Source: Allobosea sp. BH3 (GTDB taxonomy: Bacteria; Pseudomonadota; Alphaproteobacteria; Rhizobiales; Beijerinckiaceae). From it: 64,000 bases of DNA. Both the position numbers and the translations under genes were made by a program. The notes beneath the pieces are model-generated. The model was not told the origin of the DNA. It did no database searches and saw only the letters and a program-made list of their open reading frames with translations. Positions 1-8,422 of this stretch are shown in pieces; within the stretch, counting starts at the first letter, position 1; each line of letters starts with the position of its first letter. Where the stretch lies: assembly GCF_025499465.1 (NCBI RefSeq), contig NZ_JAIMCA010000002.1, forward strand, positions 496,001 to 560,000, written 5' to 3'.

Positions 1-831
1 CCGCTCGCCGAGGAGCAGCACCGAGCCGAGCACGCCGACCGCCGGCACCATCAGCGTGCCGAGGCTGGCGATGCCGGCCGGCAGCCGCGAGACGACGACG
101 AACCAGAGGAAATAGGCCAGCGCCTGCGCGCCGACGATATGGAAGGACAGCGCCGCCGCGACATGCGGCGAGAGCAGCTTCGGCACCGGCAGCCCCTCGA
201 AGACCAGCATGCCGATGCCGGCCGCTGCGCCGCCGATCAGCAATTGCCAGGCAGCGATGGTCAGCGCCGGTGCGGCGACCGGCCAGCGCTTCGTCACCAT
301 GGTGCCGAGCGCCCAGCTCCACGCCGCGATCAAAGCAAACAGCAGGCCCAGCGAGAGCTGCCCCGCCATGATCAGCGGCAGGCCGAGGCAGACGAGGCCG
401 GCGATGCCGAGTCCAAGCCCCGCCAGCCGCCTGCCGTCGAAGGCCTCGCCGAGGATGGGGCGGGCGAGCAGCGTCGCCCAGATCGGCATGGTGAAGGTCA
501 GGATCGCGGCGCGCGAGGTCGGCGCCGCAAGCTGCGCGAAGGCGAGCAGCACGTTGAAGGCCGCGACCGAGAGGAAGCCGGCCAGCAGCAGGCGCGGCCA
601 TTGCCCGCGCGGCACGGCGAGCGGCACGCCGCGCGCCAGCGCCACGACGACGAGCACGAGCCCGGCGAAACCCATGCCCGAGGCACGCAGCGTCCAGGGC
701 GCGATCTCCGTCAGCGAGATCCGGACCGCCGGCCAGTTGAAGCCCCAGAGCAGGCCCAGCAGCGGGACGAGCAGGACGGCCCGCCCCGGAGGAATCTGGC
801 TCAAGCGGAAATGCTTTCGACGCCGCACCAT
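1..831 (-). CDS. EamA/DMT-family transporter, 3' end cut by window edge
   Basis: This reading frame runs off the left edge after 277 codons and lacks its C-terminus. The translation is a chain of hydrophobic helices with EamA-type features (LLWGFNW near the start, PTSRAAILTFTMPIW, a second half starting near LGTMVTKRWPV), so it is an inner-membrane drug/metabolite exporter with two EamA repeats. The ATG at 831 overlaps the end of the M20 gene by 31 bases. An in-frame TTG at 804 touching that gene's stop is an alternative start; neither has a clear Shine-Dalgarno. It probably ends the peptide-importer operon; the substrate is unknown. Confidence 0.85.
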   Translation of the reverse strand, partial: MVRRRKHFRLSQIPPGRAVLLVPLLGLLWGFNWPAVRISLTEIAPWTLRASGMGFAGLVLVVVALARGVPLAVPRGQWPRLLLAGFLSVAAFNVLLAFAQLAAPTSRAAILTFTMPIWATLLARPILGEAFDGRRLAGLGLGIAGLVCLGLPLIMAGQLSLGLLFALIAAWSWALGTMVTKRWPVAAPALTIAAWQLLIGGAAAGIGMLVFEGLPVPKLLSPHVAAALSFHIVGAQALAYFLWFVVVSRLPAGIASLGTLMVPAVGVLGSVLLLGER

Positions 832-2090
832 TCGGCGATGAACAGCGCCATCGCGCCGGTGATGCGCTTGACCGAGGCGAGGCTGACACGCTCGTCGAAG
901 GCGTGGATGTTCTCGCCCATCGGCCCGTAGCAGAGCGCCGGAATCTTGTCGTAGAGCGCATGCACGCGGGTATCGAGATACGCTACCGTCGTGAAGCTCT
1001 TGAGCGGCTTGCCCAGCGCCGACTCATGGGCGCGGGCGAGCACGGCCTCGGCCTCGCTGCCGGGCTCCAGCACATAGCCCTCGGCCCAGAAGCCGTTGAA
1101 CGTCACCTTCGGCGGGTTGTTGGCGAGGAAGGAATCGGCGCGCGCGGCGGCGCGGATGCAGTCCTCGATACGCTGCGCGATCTCCTTGGCGGTGACGCCC
1201 GGATAGAGGCCGACGCGACAATCCACCTTGCACCAGCACGGCACGGAGGAGGCCCAGTCGCCGCCCTCGATCTTGCCGATGTTTAGGTTGATCGGATGCG
1301 GCTCGTTCTCGAAATGCTCGCGGCCGGCTTTCTCGACGTTGAACTCTTCTTCCAGCTTCCTCAGGGCCGCGACGACGCGATAGGCCGCGTCGATGGCGTT
1401 GGCGCCGATGCCCATCTCGCGCACATGGGCGGGGATGCCGCGCACCTCGAACTGGAACCAGAGCACGCCCGCATTGGCGCGGGCGAGCATCTCGTATTCG
1501 GGCTCCGGGATCAGCGCGGCATCGGCGCGGTATCCGCGCAGATGCGTCATCAGCGCGCCGTTGCCGGTCGATTCCTCCTCTACGACCGATTCCAGATAGA
1601 CGGTCGCGGCCGGCTGCAGGCCGATGCGCTTCAGGGCGTCGAGCGCATAGAAATTGGCGCCGGCGCCGGCCTTCATGTCGGCGCTGCCGCGGCCATACAT
1701 CCAGTCTCCCTCGATGACGGGGTCGAAGGGAGCATGCTTCCACTGGTCGAGCGGCCCGGCCGGCACCACATCGACATGGGCCTGCAGGATGAGCGAGCGG
1801 CCCTTCTCCTCGCGCGGATGGTGGATGCCGACGACGATCGGCGCCTGCGAATGGAATTCGGAGAACGGCGCCCCGCCCGGATGGGCGGCGATGGCGGCCT
1901 CGTCCATCTTGAAGCGATCGATGGTGAAGCCGCGCTCGGTCATGGCCCGGAAAACGAAGTCCTGGCAGGCGTGCTCTTCGGCCCGCAGCGAGGGGAAGCG
2001 GATGAGCTCCTGCGTGAAGGCGACCTGCTCGGCGAAGCCCTCCTCGACGGAGGCGAGGATCTTGTCGCGAAGGGCGGGATCGAGAGGCAT
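801..2090 (-). CDS. M20-family metallopeptidase / ArgE-DapE-type deacylase
   Basis: The 429-residue product has the two-metal M20 signature: LQAHVDVVP (His105, Asp107), GRGSADMKAG (Asp138) and the catalytic Glu pair in VVEEESTGNG (about 171-173). Family members hydrolyse N-acyl or peptide bonds in the cytoplasm (acetylornithine, succinyl-diaminopimelate, short peptides). A separate dapE lies at 33.2 kb, so this copy is unlikely to be the biosynthetic enzyme. Its place directly downstream of a dipeptide-type ABC importer suggests that it cleaves or deacylates the imported substrate. The length is normal for the ArgE/DapE group; the exact substrate cannot be read from sequence. Confidence 0.9.
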   Translation of the reverse strand: MPLDPALRDKILASVEEGFAEQVAFTQELIRFPSLRAEEHACQDFVFRAMTERGFTIDRFKMDEAAIAAHPGGAPFSEFHSQAPIVVGIHHPREEKGRSLILQAHVDVVPAGPLDQWKHAPFDPVIEGDWMYGRGSADMKAGAGANFYALDALKRIGLQPAATVYLESVVEEESTGNGALMTHLRGYRADAALIPEPEYEMLARANAGVLWFQFEVRGIPAHVREMGIGANAIDAAYRVVAALRKLEEEFNVEKAGREHFENEPHPINLNIGKIEGGDWASSVPCWCKVDCRVGLYPGVTAKEIAQRIEDCIRAAARADSFLANNPPKVTFNGFWAEGYVLEPGSEAEAVLARAHESALGKPLKSFTTVAYLDTRVHALYDKIPALCYGPMGENIHAFDERVSLASVKRITGAMALFIAEWCGVESISA

Positions 2091-2118
2091 GGGCAGGAAC
2101 TCCTTTTAGGCCAGAGCC

Positions 2119-2206
2119 GTCATGCTCGGCCTTGTGCCGAGCATCCACGTCTTGCGACATGGATGAAGGGAAAGACGTGGATGGCCGGGACAAGCCCGAC
2201 CATGAC
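2119..2206. repeat. Dispersed palindromic repeat, family A, copy 1
   Basis: An 88-base element begins GTCATGCTCGG and ends CGACCATGAC, with inner arms CGAGCATCCACGTCTTG and AAGACGTGGATGG. Further copies lie near 5833, 12993 and 51504, and a chimeric relative near 58109. It sits between the ATPase and M20 genes. Confidence 0.85.
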
Positions 2207-2226
2207 GCGGAGTGCGCTCCGCGCCA

Positions 2227-3834
2227 TTAGTGCCCGAAGCGCCCGCCGCCCGGCACAGCCGCAAGCAACTGCCGGGTATACGCGTGCTGCGGGGCGGCGA
2301 AGAGCGCCGCGGTCGGGCCGCTCTCGACGATGCGGCCGCGCTGCATCACGGCGATGCGGTCGCAGATCTGCGCGGCGACGCGCAGGTCGTGGGTGACGAA
2401 GAGGATGGCGAGGCCGAGCCGCTTCTGGATGTCCTTGATCAGCTTCAGGATCTGCGCCTGGACCGAAACGTCGAGCGCCGAGACGGCCTCGTCCGCCACC
2501 AGCACATCCGGTTCGAGAGCGAGCGCGCGGGCGATGCCGACACGCTGGCGCTGGCCGCCGGAGAACTCGTGCGGATAGCGGTCTATGGCATTGGCGGAGA
2601 GGCCGACCAGCTCCAGCAGCTCGCGCGCCTTCGCCAGCGCCTCCTTGCGCGGCATGCCGTGGGCGACCGGCCCGTCCGAGATGATGCGGCCGACCGTCTG
2701 GCGCGGGTTGAGCGAAGCGAACGGGTCCTGGAAAACCATCTGGATGCGCTTGCGCTGTTCGCGCAGTTCGGCGGGTTTCAGCTCCGATAGAACGAGGTCA
2801 CCGAGCGCGATGCGGCCACGGTCGGGCTCGATCAGCCGCAGGCAGCAGCGCCCGACCGTCGACTTGCCGGAGCCCGATTCACCGACGAGGCCGAGCGTCT
2901 CCCCGCGCATCAACGAGAAGGAGATTTCGTCGGCCGCCTTCACTTCGCGGGCCACGCCGAAGAGGGAGCGCTTGCGATAGGTCTTGCCGAGGCCCTCGAC
3001 GCTGATGACCGGCGCCGTCTCCGGCAGCGGCGAACGCTCCGGCGGCGTCAGGGAGGGCACGGCGGCGAGCAGCTTCTGCGTATAGGAATGCTGCGGAGAA
3101 CCCAGCACCTGATCGGCCGTGCCTTCCTCGACGAGAATGCCCTTCTCCAGCACGGCGATGCGGTCGGCGATCTCGGCGACGACGCCCATGTCATGCGTGA
3201 TGAAGAGCACCGCCGTGCCATGGCGGTGGCGCAGGTTGTCGATGAGCTTGAGGATCTGCGCCTGCGTCGTGACGTCGAGCGCCGTGGTGGGCTCGTCCGC
3301 AATCAGGAGCTTCGGCTCCAGCGCGAGCGCCATCGCGATCATCACGCGCTGGCGTTGGCCGCCCGAGAGTTCATGCGGGTAGGCGCGGGCGAGACGCGGC
3401 GGGTCGGGCAGGCCGACCTCGGTCAAGAGCTCGATGGCGCGCGCCCGGCGCGTCGCCTTGTCGTGCAGACCGTGGGCCTCGAAGGTTTCGACGATCTGGT
3501 CGGAGATGCGCATGACTGGGTTGAGCGAAGTCATCGGCTCCTGGAAGATCATGCCGATCTCGCGGCCGCGCACATCCTGCATCGCGGCCTCGTCGAGGCT
3601 GAGCAGGTCGCGCCCGGCGAGCTTGATCGCGCCGGCCACCGGCTTCACCGCCTTGGGGAGCAACCCCATCACGGCATGGGCGATCATCGACTTGCCCGAG
3701 CCGGACTCGCCGACGACGCAAAGCGTCTCGCCCGGCGCTATGGAAAGCGTGACGCTCTCCACAGCATTCGCCCGGTCTGCCATCGCCGGCAGCGCCAGGG
3801 TCAGCCCCTCGATTGCAAGAGCGGGCGCGGTCAT
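2227..3834 (-). CDS. Peptide/nickel-type ABC transporter, double ATP-binding protein
   Basis: This 535-residue protein joins two complete nucleotide-binding domains, as in GsiA and fused DppD-DppF. Domain 1 has Walker A GESGSGKS at 42-49, signature LSGGQRQRV near 156 and Walker B LLIADEPTTALD near 177. Domain 2 has Walker A at 318-325, signature FSGGQRQRV near 424 and VLVADEAVSALD near 445. OppD/DppD-type C-terminal segments follow each. The ATG at 3834 overlaps the upstream permease stop as ATGA; the open frame extends further upstream only as a shadow. It powers uptake by the permeases at 3831 and 4822. Confidence 0.95.
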   Translation of the reverse strand: MTAPALAIEGLTLALPAMADRANAVESVTLSIAPGETLCVVGESGSGKSMIAHAVMGLLPKAVKPVAGAIKLAGRDLLSLDEAAMQDVRGREIGMIFQEPMTSLNPVMRISDQIVETFEAHGLHDKATRRARAIELLTEVGLPDPPRLARAYPHELSGGQRQRVMIAMALALEPKLLIADEPTTALDVTTQAQILKLIDNLRHRHGTAVLFITHDMGVVAEIADRIAVLEKGILVEEGTADQVLGSPQHSYTQKLLAAVPSLTPPERSPLPETAPVISVEGLGKTYRKRSLFGVAREVKAADEISFSLMRGETLGLVGESGSGKSTVGRCCLRLIEPDRGRIALGDLVLSELKPAELREQRKRIQMVFQDPFASLNPRQTVGRIISDGPVAHGMPRKEALAKARELLELVGLSANAIDRYPHEFSGGQRQRVGIARALALEPDVLVADEAVSALDVSVQAQILKLIKDIQKRLGLAILFVTHDLRVAAQICDRIAVMQRGRIVESGPTAALFAAPQHAYTRQLLAAVPGGGRFGH

Positions 3835-4667
3835 TCGCGCCCCCTGGCGAGGCGGGGATTGAGCGCGTCGTTCAGTCCCTCGCCGGCGAGGTTCAGCGCG
3901 AGCACGGTGAGAAAGATCGCAAGGCCCGGGAAGAAGGAGATCCACCAGGCATCGAGCAGGCGCGTGCGGCCGGCGCCGACCATGTAGCCCCAGCTCATCA
4001 GGTTGGGATCGCCGAGGCCAAGGAAGGAGAGCGAGGATTCGAGCAGGATCGCCGAGCCGATCATCAGCGAGCCCATGACGATGATCGGCGCGATGGTGTT
4101 CGGCAGCACCTGGCTGAAGATGATGCGTGGCGTGGACTGGCCGATCGTGACCGCGGCCTGCACATATTCGCGCGTCTTGAGCGAGAGCACCTCGCCGCGC
4201 ACGAGCCGCGCCACCGGCGGCCAACTCACGACGCCGATGGCCAGCACAATCGAGCCGAGCTGCGGCTGCAGGATCGCCACCAGCACGATGGCGAGCGCGA
4301 AGGAGGGAATGGTCTGGAAGAACTCGGTGAAGCGCATCAGAGCATCGTCGACGAAGCCGCCGGCATAGCCCGCGACTGCGCCGAGCGGCACGCCGATCAC
4401 CAGCGCCACCAGCGTCGAGACGATGCCGATCATCAGCGAAACGCGCGCGCCATGGACCATGCCCGCCGCGAGATTGCGACCGAGCGTGTCCGTGCCGAGC
4501 GGGAAGCGCTCCATCACGAAAGGCGCCTGGAACGGCCGGTAGACCGGCCGCCACGGCGATTGCGGATAGAGCGTCGGGGCCAGGATCGCGAAGGCGACGA
4601 CGGCGAGCAGGATGACGATGCCGATGACGGCGCCGCGATTGCGGAGGAAGCGCTTGAGGAAGTTCAT
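3831..4667 (-). CDS. ABC transporter permease, DppC/OppC type
   Basis: The 278-residue inner-membrane protein starts with a cytoplasmic Lys/Arg-rich stretch and one helix (RNRGAVIGIVILLAVVAFAI), then the periplasmic FPLGTDTLGRN motif typical of DppC. The BPD_transp_1 core and its ATPase-contacting loop are near residues 145-190. It pairs with the DppB-type permease at 4822 to form the channel. Its stop overlaps the start of the double ATPase gene by four bases, implying translational coupling. Substrate class (di- or oligopeptides, or modified peptides) is inferred from family and from the neighbouring M20 enzyme. Confidence 0.94.
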   Translation of the reverse strand: MNFLKRFLRNRGAVIGIVILLAVVAFAILAPTLYPQSPWRPVYRPFQAPFVMERFPLGTDTLGRNLAAGMVHGARVSLMIGIVSTLVALVIGVPLGAVAGYAGGFVDDALMRFTEFFQTIPSFALAIVLVAILQPQLGSIVLAIGVVSWPPVARLVRGEVLSLKTREYVQAAVTIGQSTPRIIFSQVLPNTIAPIIVMGSLMIGSAILLESSLSFLGLGDPNLMSWGYMVGAGRTRLLDAWWISFFPGLAIFLTVLALNLAGEGLNDALNPRLARGRE

Positions 4668-4683
4668 GCAGCGTTTTCCCCAC

Positions 4684-4798
4684 AGCCCTCATCCTGAGGA
4701 GCGCCGCAGGCGCGTCTCGAAGGATGGTCCAGTTGCTTCCAGAGCCTCCTGAAGCATCCTTCGAGACGCCGCTGACGCGGCTCCTCAGGATGAGGGCT
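4684..4798. repeat. Dispersed palindromic repeat, family B, inverted pair
   Basis: Two inverted copies of a roughly 43-base unit face each other. The outer 19 bases (AGCCCTCATCCTGAGGAGC) are perfectly complementary to the right end, and inner arms share GCGTCTCGAAGGATG. The element fills most of the gap between the two permease genes. A single degraded unit is at 35071. Confidence 0.9.
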
Positions 4799-4821
4799 CG
4801 ATTTGGATAGGCGATGGACCT

Positions 4822-5799
4822 TCATGCGCTCGCCTCGATGCGCGGATCGGCGATCCGGTAGACCAGATCGGTGATGATATTGAAGCCGACGACCATCGCC
4901 GAGGAGATGAAGAAGACGCCGAGCAGCACGGAATAATCGCGCTGGACCAGCGCATCGAACATCAGCCGGCCGATGCCGGGCCAGGCGAAGACGGTCTCGG
5001 TCAGCACCGCGCCGCCCACGAGCTGCCCCGCCTGCAGGCCCGCCAGAGTCACCACGGGCAGGATGGCGTTGCGGGCGACATGCCGGCGCCAGACCTTGGA
5101 TGGCGAGACACCCTTGGCGCGGGCCGTCTTGACGAAATCAGCGCCCGCGATCTCCAGCATCGAGGCGCGCATCATCCGTGCATAGAGCGCGGTGAAGAAC
5201 AGGCCGAGCGTCAGCGCCGGCAGGATGAGGTGATGGCCGATGTCGAGCGCGCGGCCGAGGACGCCGTAATGCGCGCCGATGGTCTCGTAGCCGACATTCG
5301 GCACGAGGCCGAGCTTCAGCGCGAAGACGATCTGGCTCATCAGCGCGATCCAGAACAGCGGTGTGGCGTAGAAGGCGAGCGCCAGCGTGGTGATGACGCT
5401 GTCCGACCATTTCCCGGCCCGCCGCGCCGCGAGCGCGCCCATCGCCGTGCCGACGATCAGCGAGACGAGGAAGGCCGCGCCCGTCAGCAGCAGCGTCGCG
5501 GGGAGACGATCAAGGATCAGGCTCAGCACCGGCTGCTGCTGGCGATAGCTGAAGCCGAGATCGAAGGTGAGATAGCCCTTGATATAGATCCAGAGCTGGG
5601 TGGTCAGTGGCTCGTTCAGCCCGAAGCGCTCGCGCAATTGCTGCAGCAGCACCTCGTCGGCCGCGCCCGCCTCGCCGGCCAGCACCTGCGCCGGGTCACC
5701 CGGCGCAGCGCGGATCAGGAAGAAATTCAGGACGGCGATGGCCAGGAGCGTCAGCACGCCCTTGGCCAGCCGGCTGCCCAGGAAGGTGAGAAGGTTCAT
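4822..5799 (-). CDS. ABC transporter permease, DppB/OppB type
   Basis: The 325-residue protein begins with a membrane anchor and the DppB-family segment FFLIRAAPGDPAQVL, followed by a periplasmic loop with LRERFGLNEPL. The transport core contains the coupling loop TARAKGVSPSKVWRRHVARN at about 223-242. It forms the translocation pore with the DppC-type partner encoded downstream. It lies between the substrate-binding protein gene and the second permease, and dispersed repeats flank it on both sides. Confidence 0.94.
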   Translation of the reverse strand: MNLLTFLGSRLAKGVLTLLAIAVLNFFLIRAAPGDPAQVLAGEAGAADEVLLQQLRERFGLNEPLTTQLWIYIKGYLTFDLGFSYRQQQPVLSLILDRLPATLLLTGAAFLVSLIVGTAMGALAARRAGKWSDSVITTLALAFYATPLFWIALMSQIVFALKLGLVPNVGYETIGAHYGVLGRALDIGHHLILPALTLGLFFTALYARMMRASMLEIAGADFVKTARAKGVSPSKVWRRHVARNAILPVVTLAGLQAGQLVGGAVLTETVFAWPGIGRLMFDALVQRDYSVLLGVFFISSAMVVGFNIITDLVYRIADPRIEASA

Positions 5800-5832
5800 T
5801 CAGACCCAATCCGCAATGACGAGGCTCAAGCC

Positions 5833-5923
5833 GTCATGCTCGCCCTCGTGGCGAGCATCCACTCCTTGAAACCCGCATTCGGCAAGCGAAGACGTGGATG
5901 GCCGGAACGAGCCCAACCATGAC
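5833..5923. repeat. Dispersed palindromic repeat, family A, copy 2
   Basis: It has the family A layout: GTCATGCTCGCCCTC at the left, GACGTGGATGGCCGG and CCATGAC at the right, with a slightly diverged centre. It sits between the binding-protein and DppB-type genes. Confidence 0.8.
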
Positions 5924-5932
5924 GGGGAAGCC

Positions 5933-5957
5933 GTCGCGCGCTTCTTTTGCGCGCGAC
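5933..5957 (-). terminator. Strong stem-loop after the binding-protein gene
   Basis: A perfect 9-bp stem (GTCGCGCGC / GCGCGCGAC) with a 7-base loop lies just past the binding-protein stop codon in the transcribed direction. No T run follows. It is better read as an mRNA-stabilising or attenuating hairpin that keeps binding-protein message above permease message than as a full terminator. Confidence 0.55.
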
Positions 5958-5964
5958 GCTGTCC

Positions 5965-7536
5965 TCAATCCTTCCAGGCGTCCTTGAAGCCGTCGTTCAC
6001 GCCGATGGCGGTGGAGACGAGGTTCTTGACGTTGCAGCGATAGATGGTCGGGAAGTCCATCTCGAGCTGCCAGAGCACCGGCACCTCGTCGGCGAGAATC
6101 TTCTGCACCTTCGTGTACAGCTCCTGCCGGGCGGCGTCCGTCGGCGCGATGGCCGCATCGGCAAAGAGCTTGTCGACTTCCGGGTTCACATAGGCGCCCT
6201 GGTTGCCGAAGGGATTGCCCTTCACGATGTTGGTCGAGATGTAGTTGCGCGCCACGCCCGTCGCCGGGTCGCCGAGCTGGTAGAGATAGTTGAAGGTCAG
6301 GTCGAAATCGCCATTCGAGGCCTTCTGCGTCCAGCCCGGAACGTCGGTGGTCTCGATCGAGACGTTGATGCCGACATCGGCGAAGTTCTGCTTGATCGCC
6401 TCGGCCCAGCGGCTCCAGGTCTCGCCATAGGGCAGCGCCAGGATCTTCAGCGGCTCGCCCTTGTAGCCGGAGGCCTTGACCAGCTCCTTCGCCTTGGCGG
6501 GATCGTAGGTGTATTTCGGCACGTCGGCCGAATAGAACTTCGTCTTCGAGGAGATCGGCCCGGTCGGGATCTTGCCCAGGCCGGCCCAGACCACGTCCTT
6601 GCCGAATTCGCGGTCGATCGCGAACATCATGGCCTGACGGAACTGCTTGTTGGCGAGCGGGCCGCCCCTGGCGATGTTCGGGGTCAGCCAGGCATGCGGG
6701 GCGAACATCTCCCAGCCCTTGGTGGTGACGCAGGTGTTCGGCAGCTTGGAGAGACGCTGCACGTCGTAGACGTCGACCGAGCCGCCGGTCAGCACGTCGA
6801 CCTTGCCCGTTTCATAGGCAACGGCGCGGGCGGCTGCGTCCGGAATGATCTGCCAGTAGACCTCGGCGAGGTTCGGCTTGCCCTTCTGCCAATAATCCTC
6901 GTTCTTCACGAGGTGGATATAGGAGCCCTTCTTCCACTCCTTGAGCTTGAACGGGCCGGTGCCGATCGGGGTGTTATTGGCCGGGTTGGCGCGATAATCC
7001 GTGCCGTCATAGATGTGCTTGGGGATCATCGGCGCGCCGGCGACCTCCTGCGACAGGATGAGCGGGCCGAAAGGCTGCTTCAGCGTGATCCTGACGGTCA
7101 GATCGTCGACCTTCTCGATCTTCTCGACCTGGGCGTTGGCGATCGGCCGCCAGCGCGGATGGACCTCGCGCAGGAACTTATCGAGGGAGAAGACGACATC
7201 GTCGGCGCCGAAGGGCTTGCCGTCATGCCATTTCACGCCTTCCTGCAGCTTGAAGGTGTAGGTCTTGGCGTCCGGCGAAATCTCCCAGCTCTTGGCCAGC
7301 GAGGGGACGGGCTGCAGCTTCTCGTCATAGCGCAGCAGCGACTCGTAGATGTTGCCGGCGACCATGTTGGTCGGGCCGTTCTGGTTGAGGCCCTGCATCA
7401 GCATCGGCGGCTCGGGCTGCACGACGACATGGACGGTTCCGCCCTGCTTGGGCGCCTGCGCCTGCGCTGTACCCAGCGCCAGCAGCGATACCGCAAGCGC
7501 CAGACCGAACCGAAAACCTGTCACATGACCCGTCAT
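5965..7536 (-). CDS. ABC transporter substrate-binding protein, family 5 (peptide/nickel type)
   Basis: The 523-residue product has a Sec signal peptide (GFRFGLALAVSLLALGTAQAQA, cleavage near residue 27) and the SBP_bac_5 fold. Family landmarks include ESLLRYDEKLQPVPSLAKSW, YTFKLQEGVKWHDGKPF and the IGTGPFKLKEW segment. ATG at 7536 is chosen because it begins the signal peptide and has AGGGGA nine bases upstream; the frame is open for 37 more codons but that part is not signal-like. It captures the ligand in the periplasm and is the first gene of the importer operon. Confidence 0.95.
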   Translation of the reverse strand: MTGHVTGFRFGLALAVSLLALGTAQAQAPKQGGTVHVVVQPEPPMLMQGLNQNGPTNMVAGNIYESLLRYDEKLQPVPSLAKSWEISPDAKTYTFKLQEGVKWHDGKPFGADDVVFSLDKFLREVHPRWRPIANAQVEKIEKVDDLTVRITLKQPFGPLILSQEVAGAPMIPKHIYDGTDYRANPANNTPIGTGPFKLKEWKKGSYIHLVKNEDYWQKGKPNLAEVYWQIIPDAAARAVAYETGKVDVLTGGSVDVYDVQRLSKLPNTCVTTKGWEMFAPHAWLTPNIARGGPLANKQFRQAMMFAIDREFGKDVVWAGLGKIPTGPISSKTKFYSADVPKYTYDPAKAKELVKASGYKGEPLKILALPYGETWSRWAEAIKQNFADVGINVSIETTDVPGWTQKASNGDFDLTFNYLYQLGDPATGVARNYISTNIVKGNPFGNQGAYVNPEVDKLFADAAIAPTDAARQELYTKVQKILADEVPVLWQLEMDFPTIYRCNVKNLVSTAIGVNDGFKDAWKD

Positions 7537-7654
7537 CGTGCCTATCCCCTGTTTCTTGTCGCGTCGTCCATCGCATCGCGTGGATCGATCGGGCGCCATC
7601 GCACCCGATCGCGCGGCGATTGGCAAGCTCGACAGGGGCGTTAGCAAGCTCCGC

Positions 7655-7695
7655 GCCAGAAAAGGAAAGCGCCGCCCCGAGGCCCTGAGCGGCGC
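7655..7695 (-). terminator. Rho-independent terminator of the LuxR-type gene
   Basis: GCGCCGC (7669-7675) pairs with GCGGCGC (7689-7695). On the minus strand the stem is followed by TTTCCTTTTC. It separates the regulator gene from the transporter operon. Confidence 0.6.
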
Positions 7696-7733
7696 ATGAC
7701 GGCGTGGCGTATCGGCAAGCCGCGAAGCGCTCC

Positions 7734-8354
7734 TCAGCGCGCCTCCTCGACATAGGTCGCGACGAAGCGGACGAGCTCGCTCTGGCGGGCCGTGCCCGTC
7801 TTGGCAAAGAGGCGCTGGAGATGGGTGCGCGCCGTGGTCGGGGCGATGCCGAGGCGCTTTGCGGCGACGATGGTGTCGAGCCCCTCGACGATCAGAGAGA
7901 GCATGCGTTCCTCGGTCGGCGTCAGTCCGCAGGCTTCGCTGACATCGGCGATCTTGCGGTCCATCGCACTTTCGGGGTCGTCCACGGTCAGGACGAACAG
8001 GTCGATGCTCGCCAGATGGACCGCATCGATCGCGACCTGCCGGCCGCAGCTCAGCGAGAGCGTCAGCCGCGTCTCGCCGGCGGCAGTGCCGTTCTGGCAG
8101 CGCTTCAGCCAGCCATGCAGCCGGGCGACGAAATCCTTGTCGGACGCGGTGAAGCGATCCGGGCCGCCCAGCCCCTCACGCGCCATTTCCATCGCGCCGC
8201 GATTGCTGAAGCAGATGTTGAGGGAGGCATCGATGACGAAGACGGGTCGAGCCGCGCCGCCGAGCTCATCGGACGACGTCTCGCGCCGCGGCGAAAAGGG
8301 GGTGTAGCTCGGCCTGCCGGCCATCGAGACGTGGAGCGTCATGGCAATATCCAT
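7734..8354 (-). CDS. LuxR-type HTH transcriptional regulator with PAS-like N-terminus
   Basis: About 206 residues. The C-terminal 65 residues form a GerE/LuxR helix-turn-helix (LTPTEERMLSLIVEGLDT, then AAKRLGIAPTTARTHLQRLF). The N-terminal half (VFVIDASLNICFSNRGAMEMA and following) reads like a PAS-type sensor and has no phospho-acceptor receiver motif. I chose the ATG at 8354, preceded by GCAGGTCGCAGGG; an in-frame GTG at 8393 would add 13 residues. Its gene lies just upstream of the peptide importer on the same strand, behind a terminator, so control of that operon is possible but unproven. Confidence 0.85.
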   Translation of the reverse strand: MDIAMTLHVSMAGRPSYTPFSPRRETSSDELGGAARPVFVIDASLNICFSNRGAMEMAREGLGGPDRFTASDKDFVARLHGWLKRCQNGTAAGETRLTLSLSCGRQVAIDAVHLASIDLFVLTVDDPESAMDRKIADVSEACGLTPTEERMLSLIVEGLDTIVAAKRLGIAPTTARTHLQRLFAKTGTARQSELVRFVATYVEEAR

Positions 8355-8422
8355 CCCTGCGACCTGCGGATCGCACAAGCTGCGCGTCCGCACTCATTGG
8401 TCGCGCGAGGATGCGTTTGGGT

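Noticed and set aside
2497-2530. Proline-to-alanine change in the second Walker B of the double ATPase (DEAVSALD)
   Set aside because: The same DEAVSALD form is normal in GsiA-type second domains, so it is not a defect.
5947-7644. 565-codon plus-strand frame opposite the substrate-binding protein gene
   Set aside because: Antisense shadow with no motifs; the minus strand has a signal peptide and full SBP_bac_5 features.
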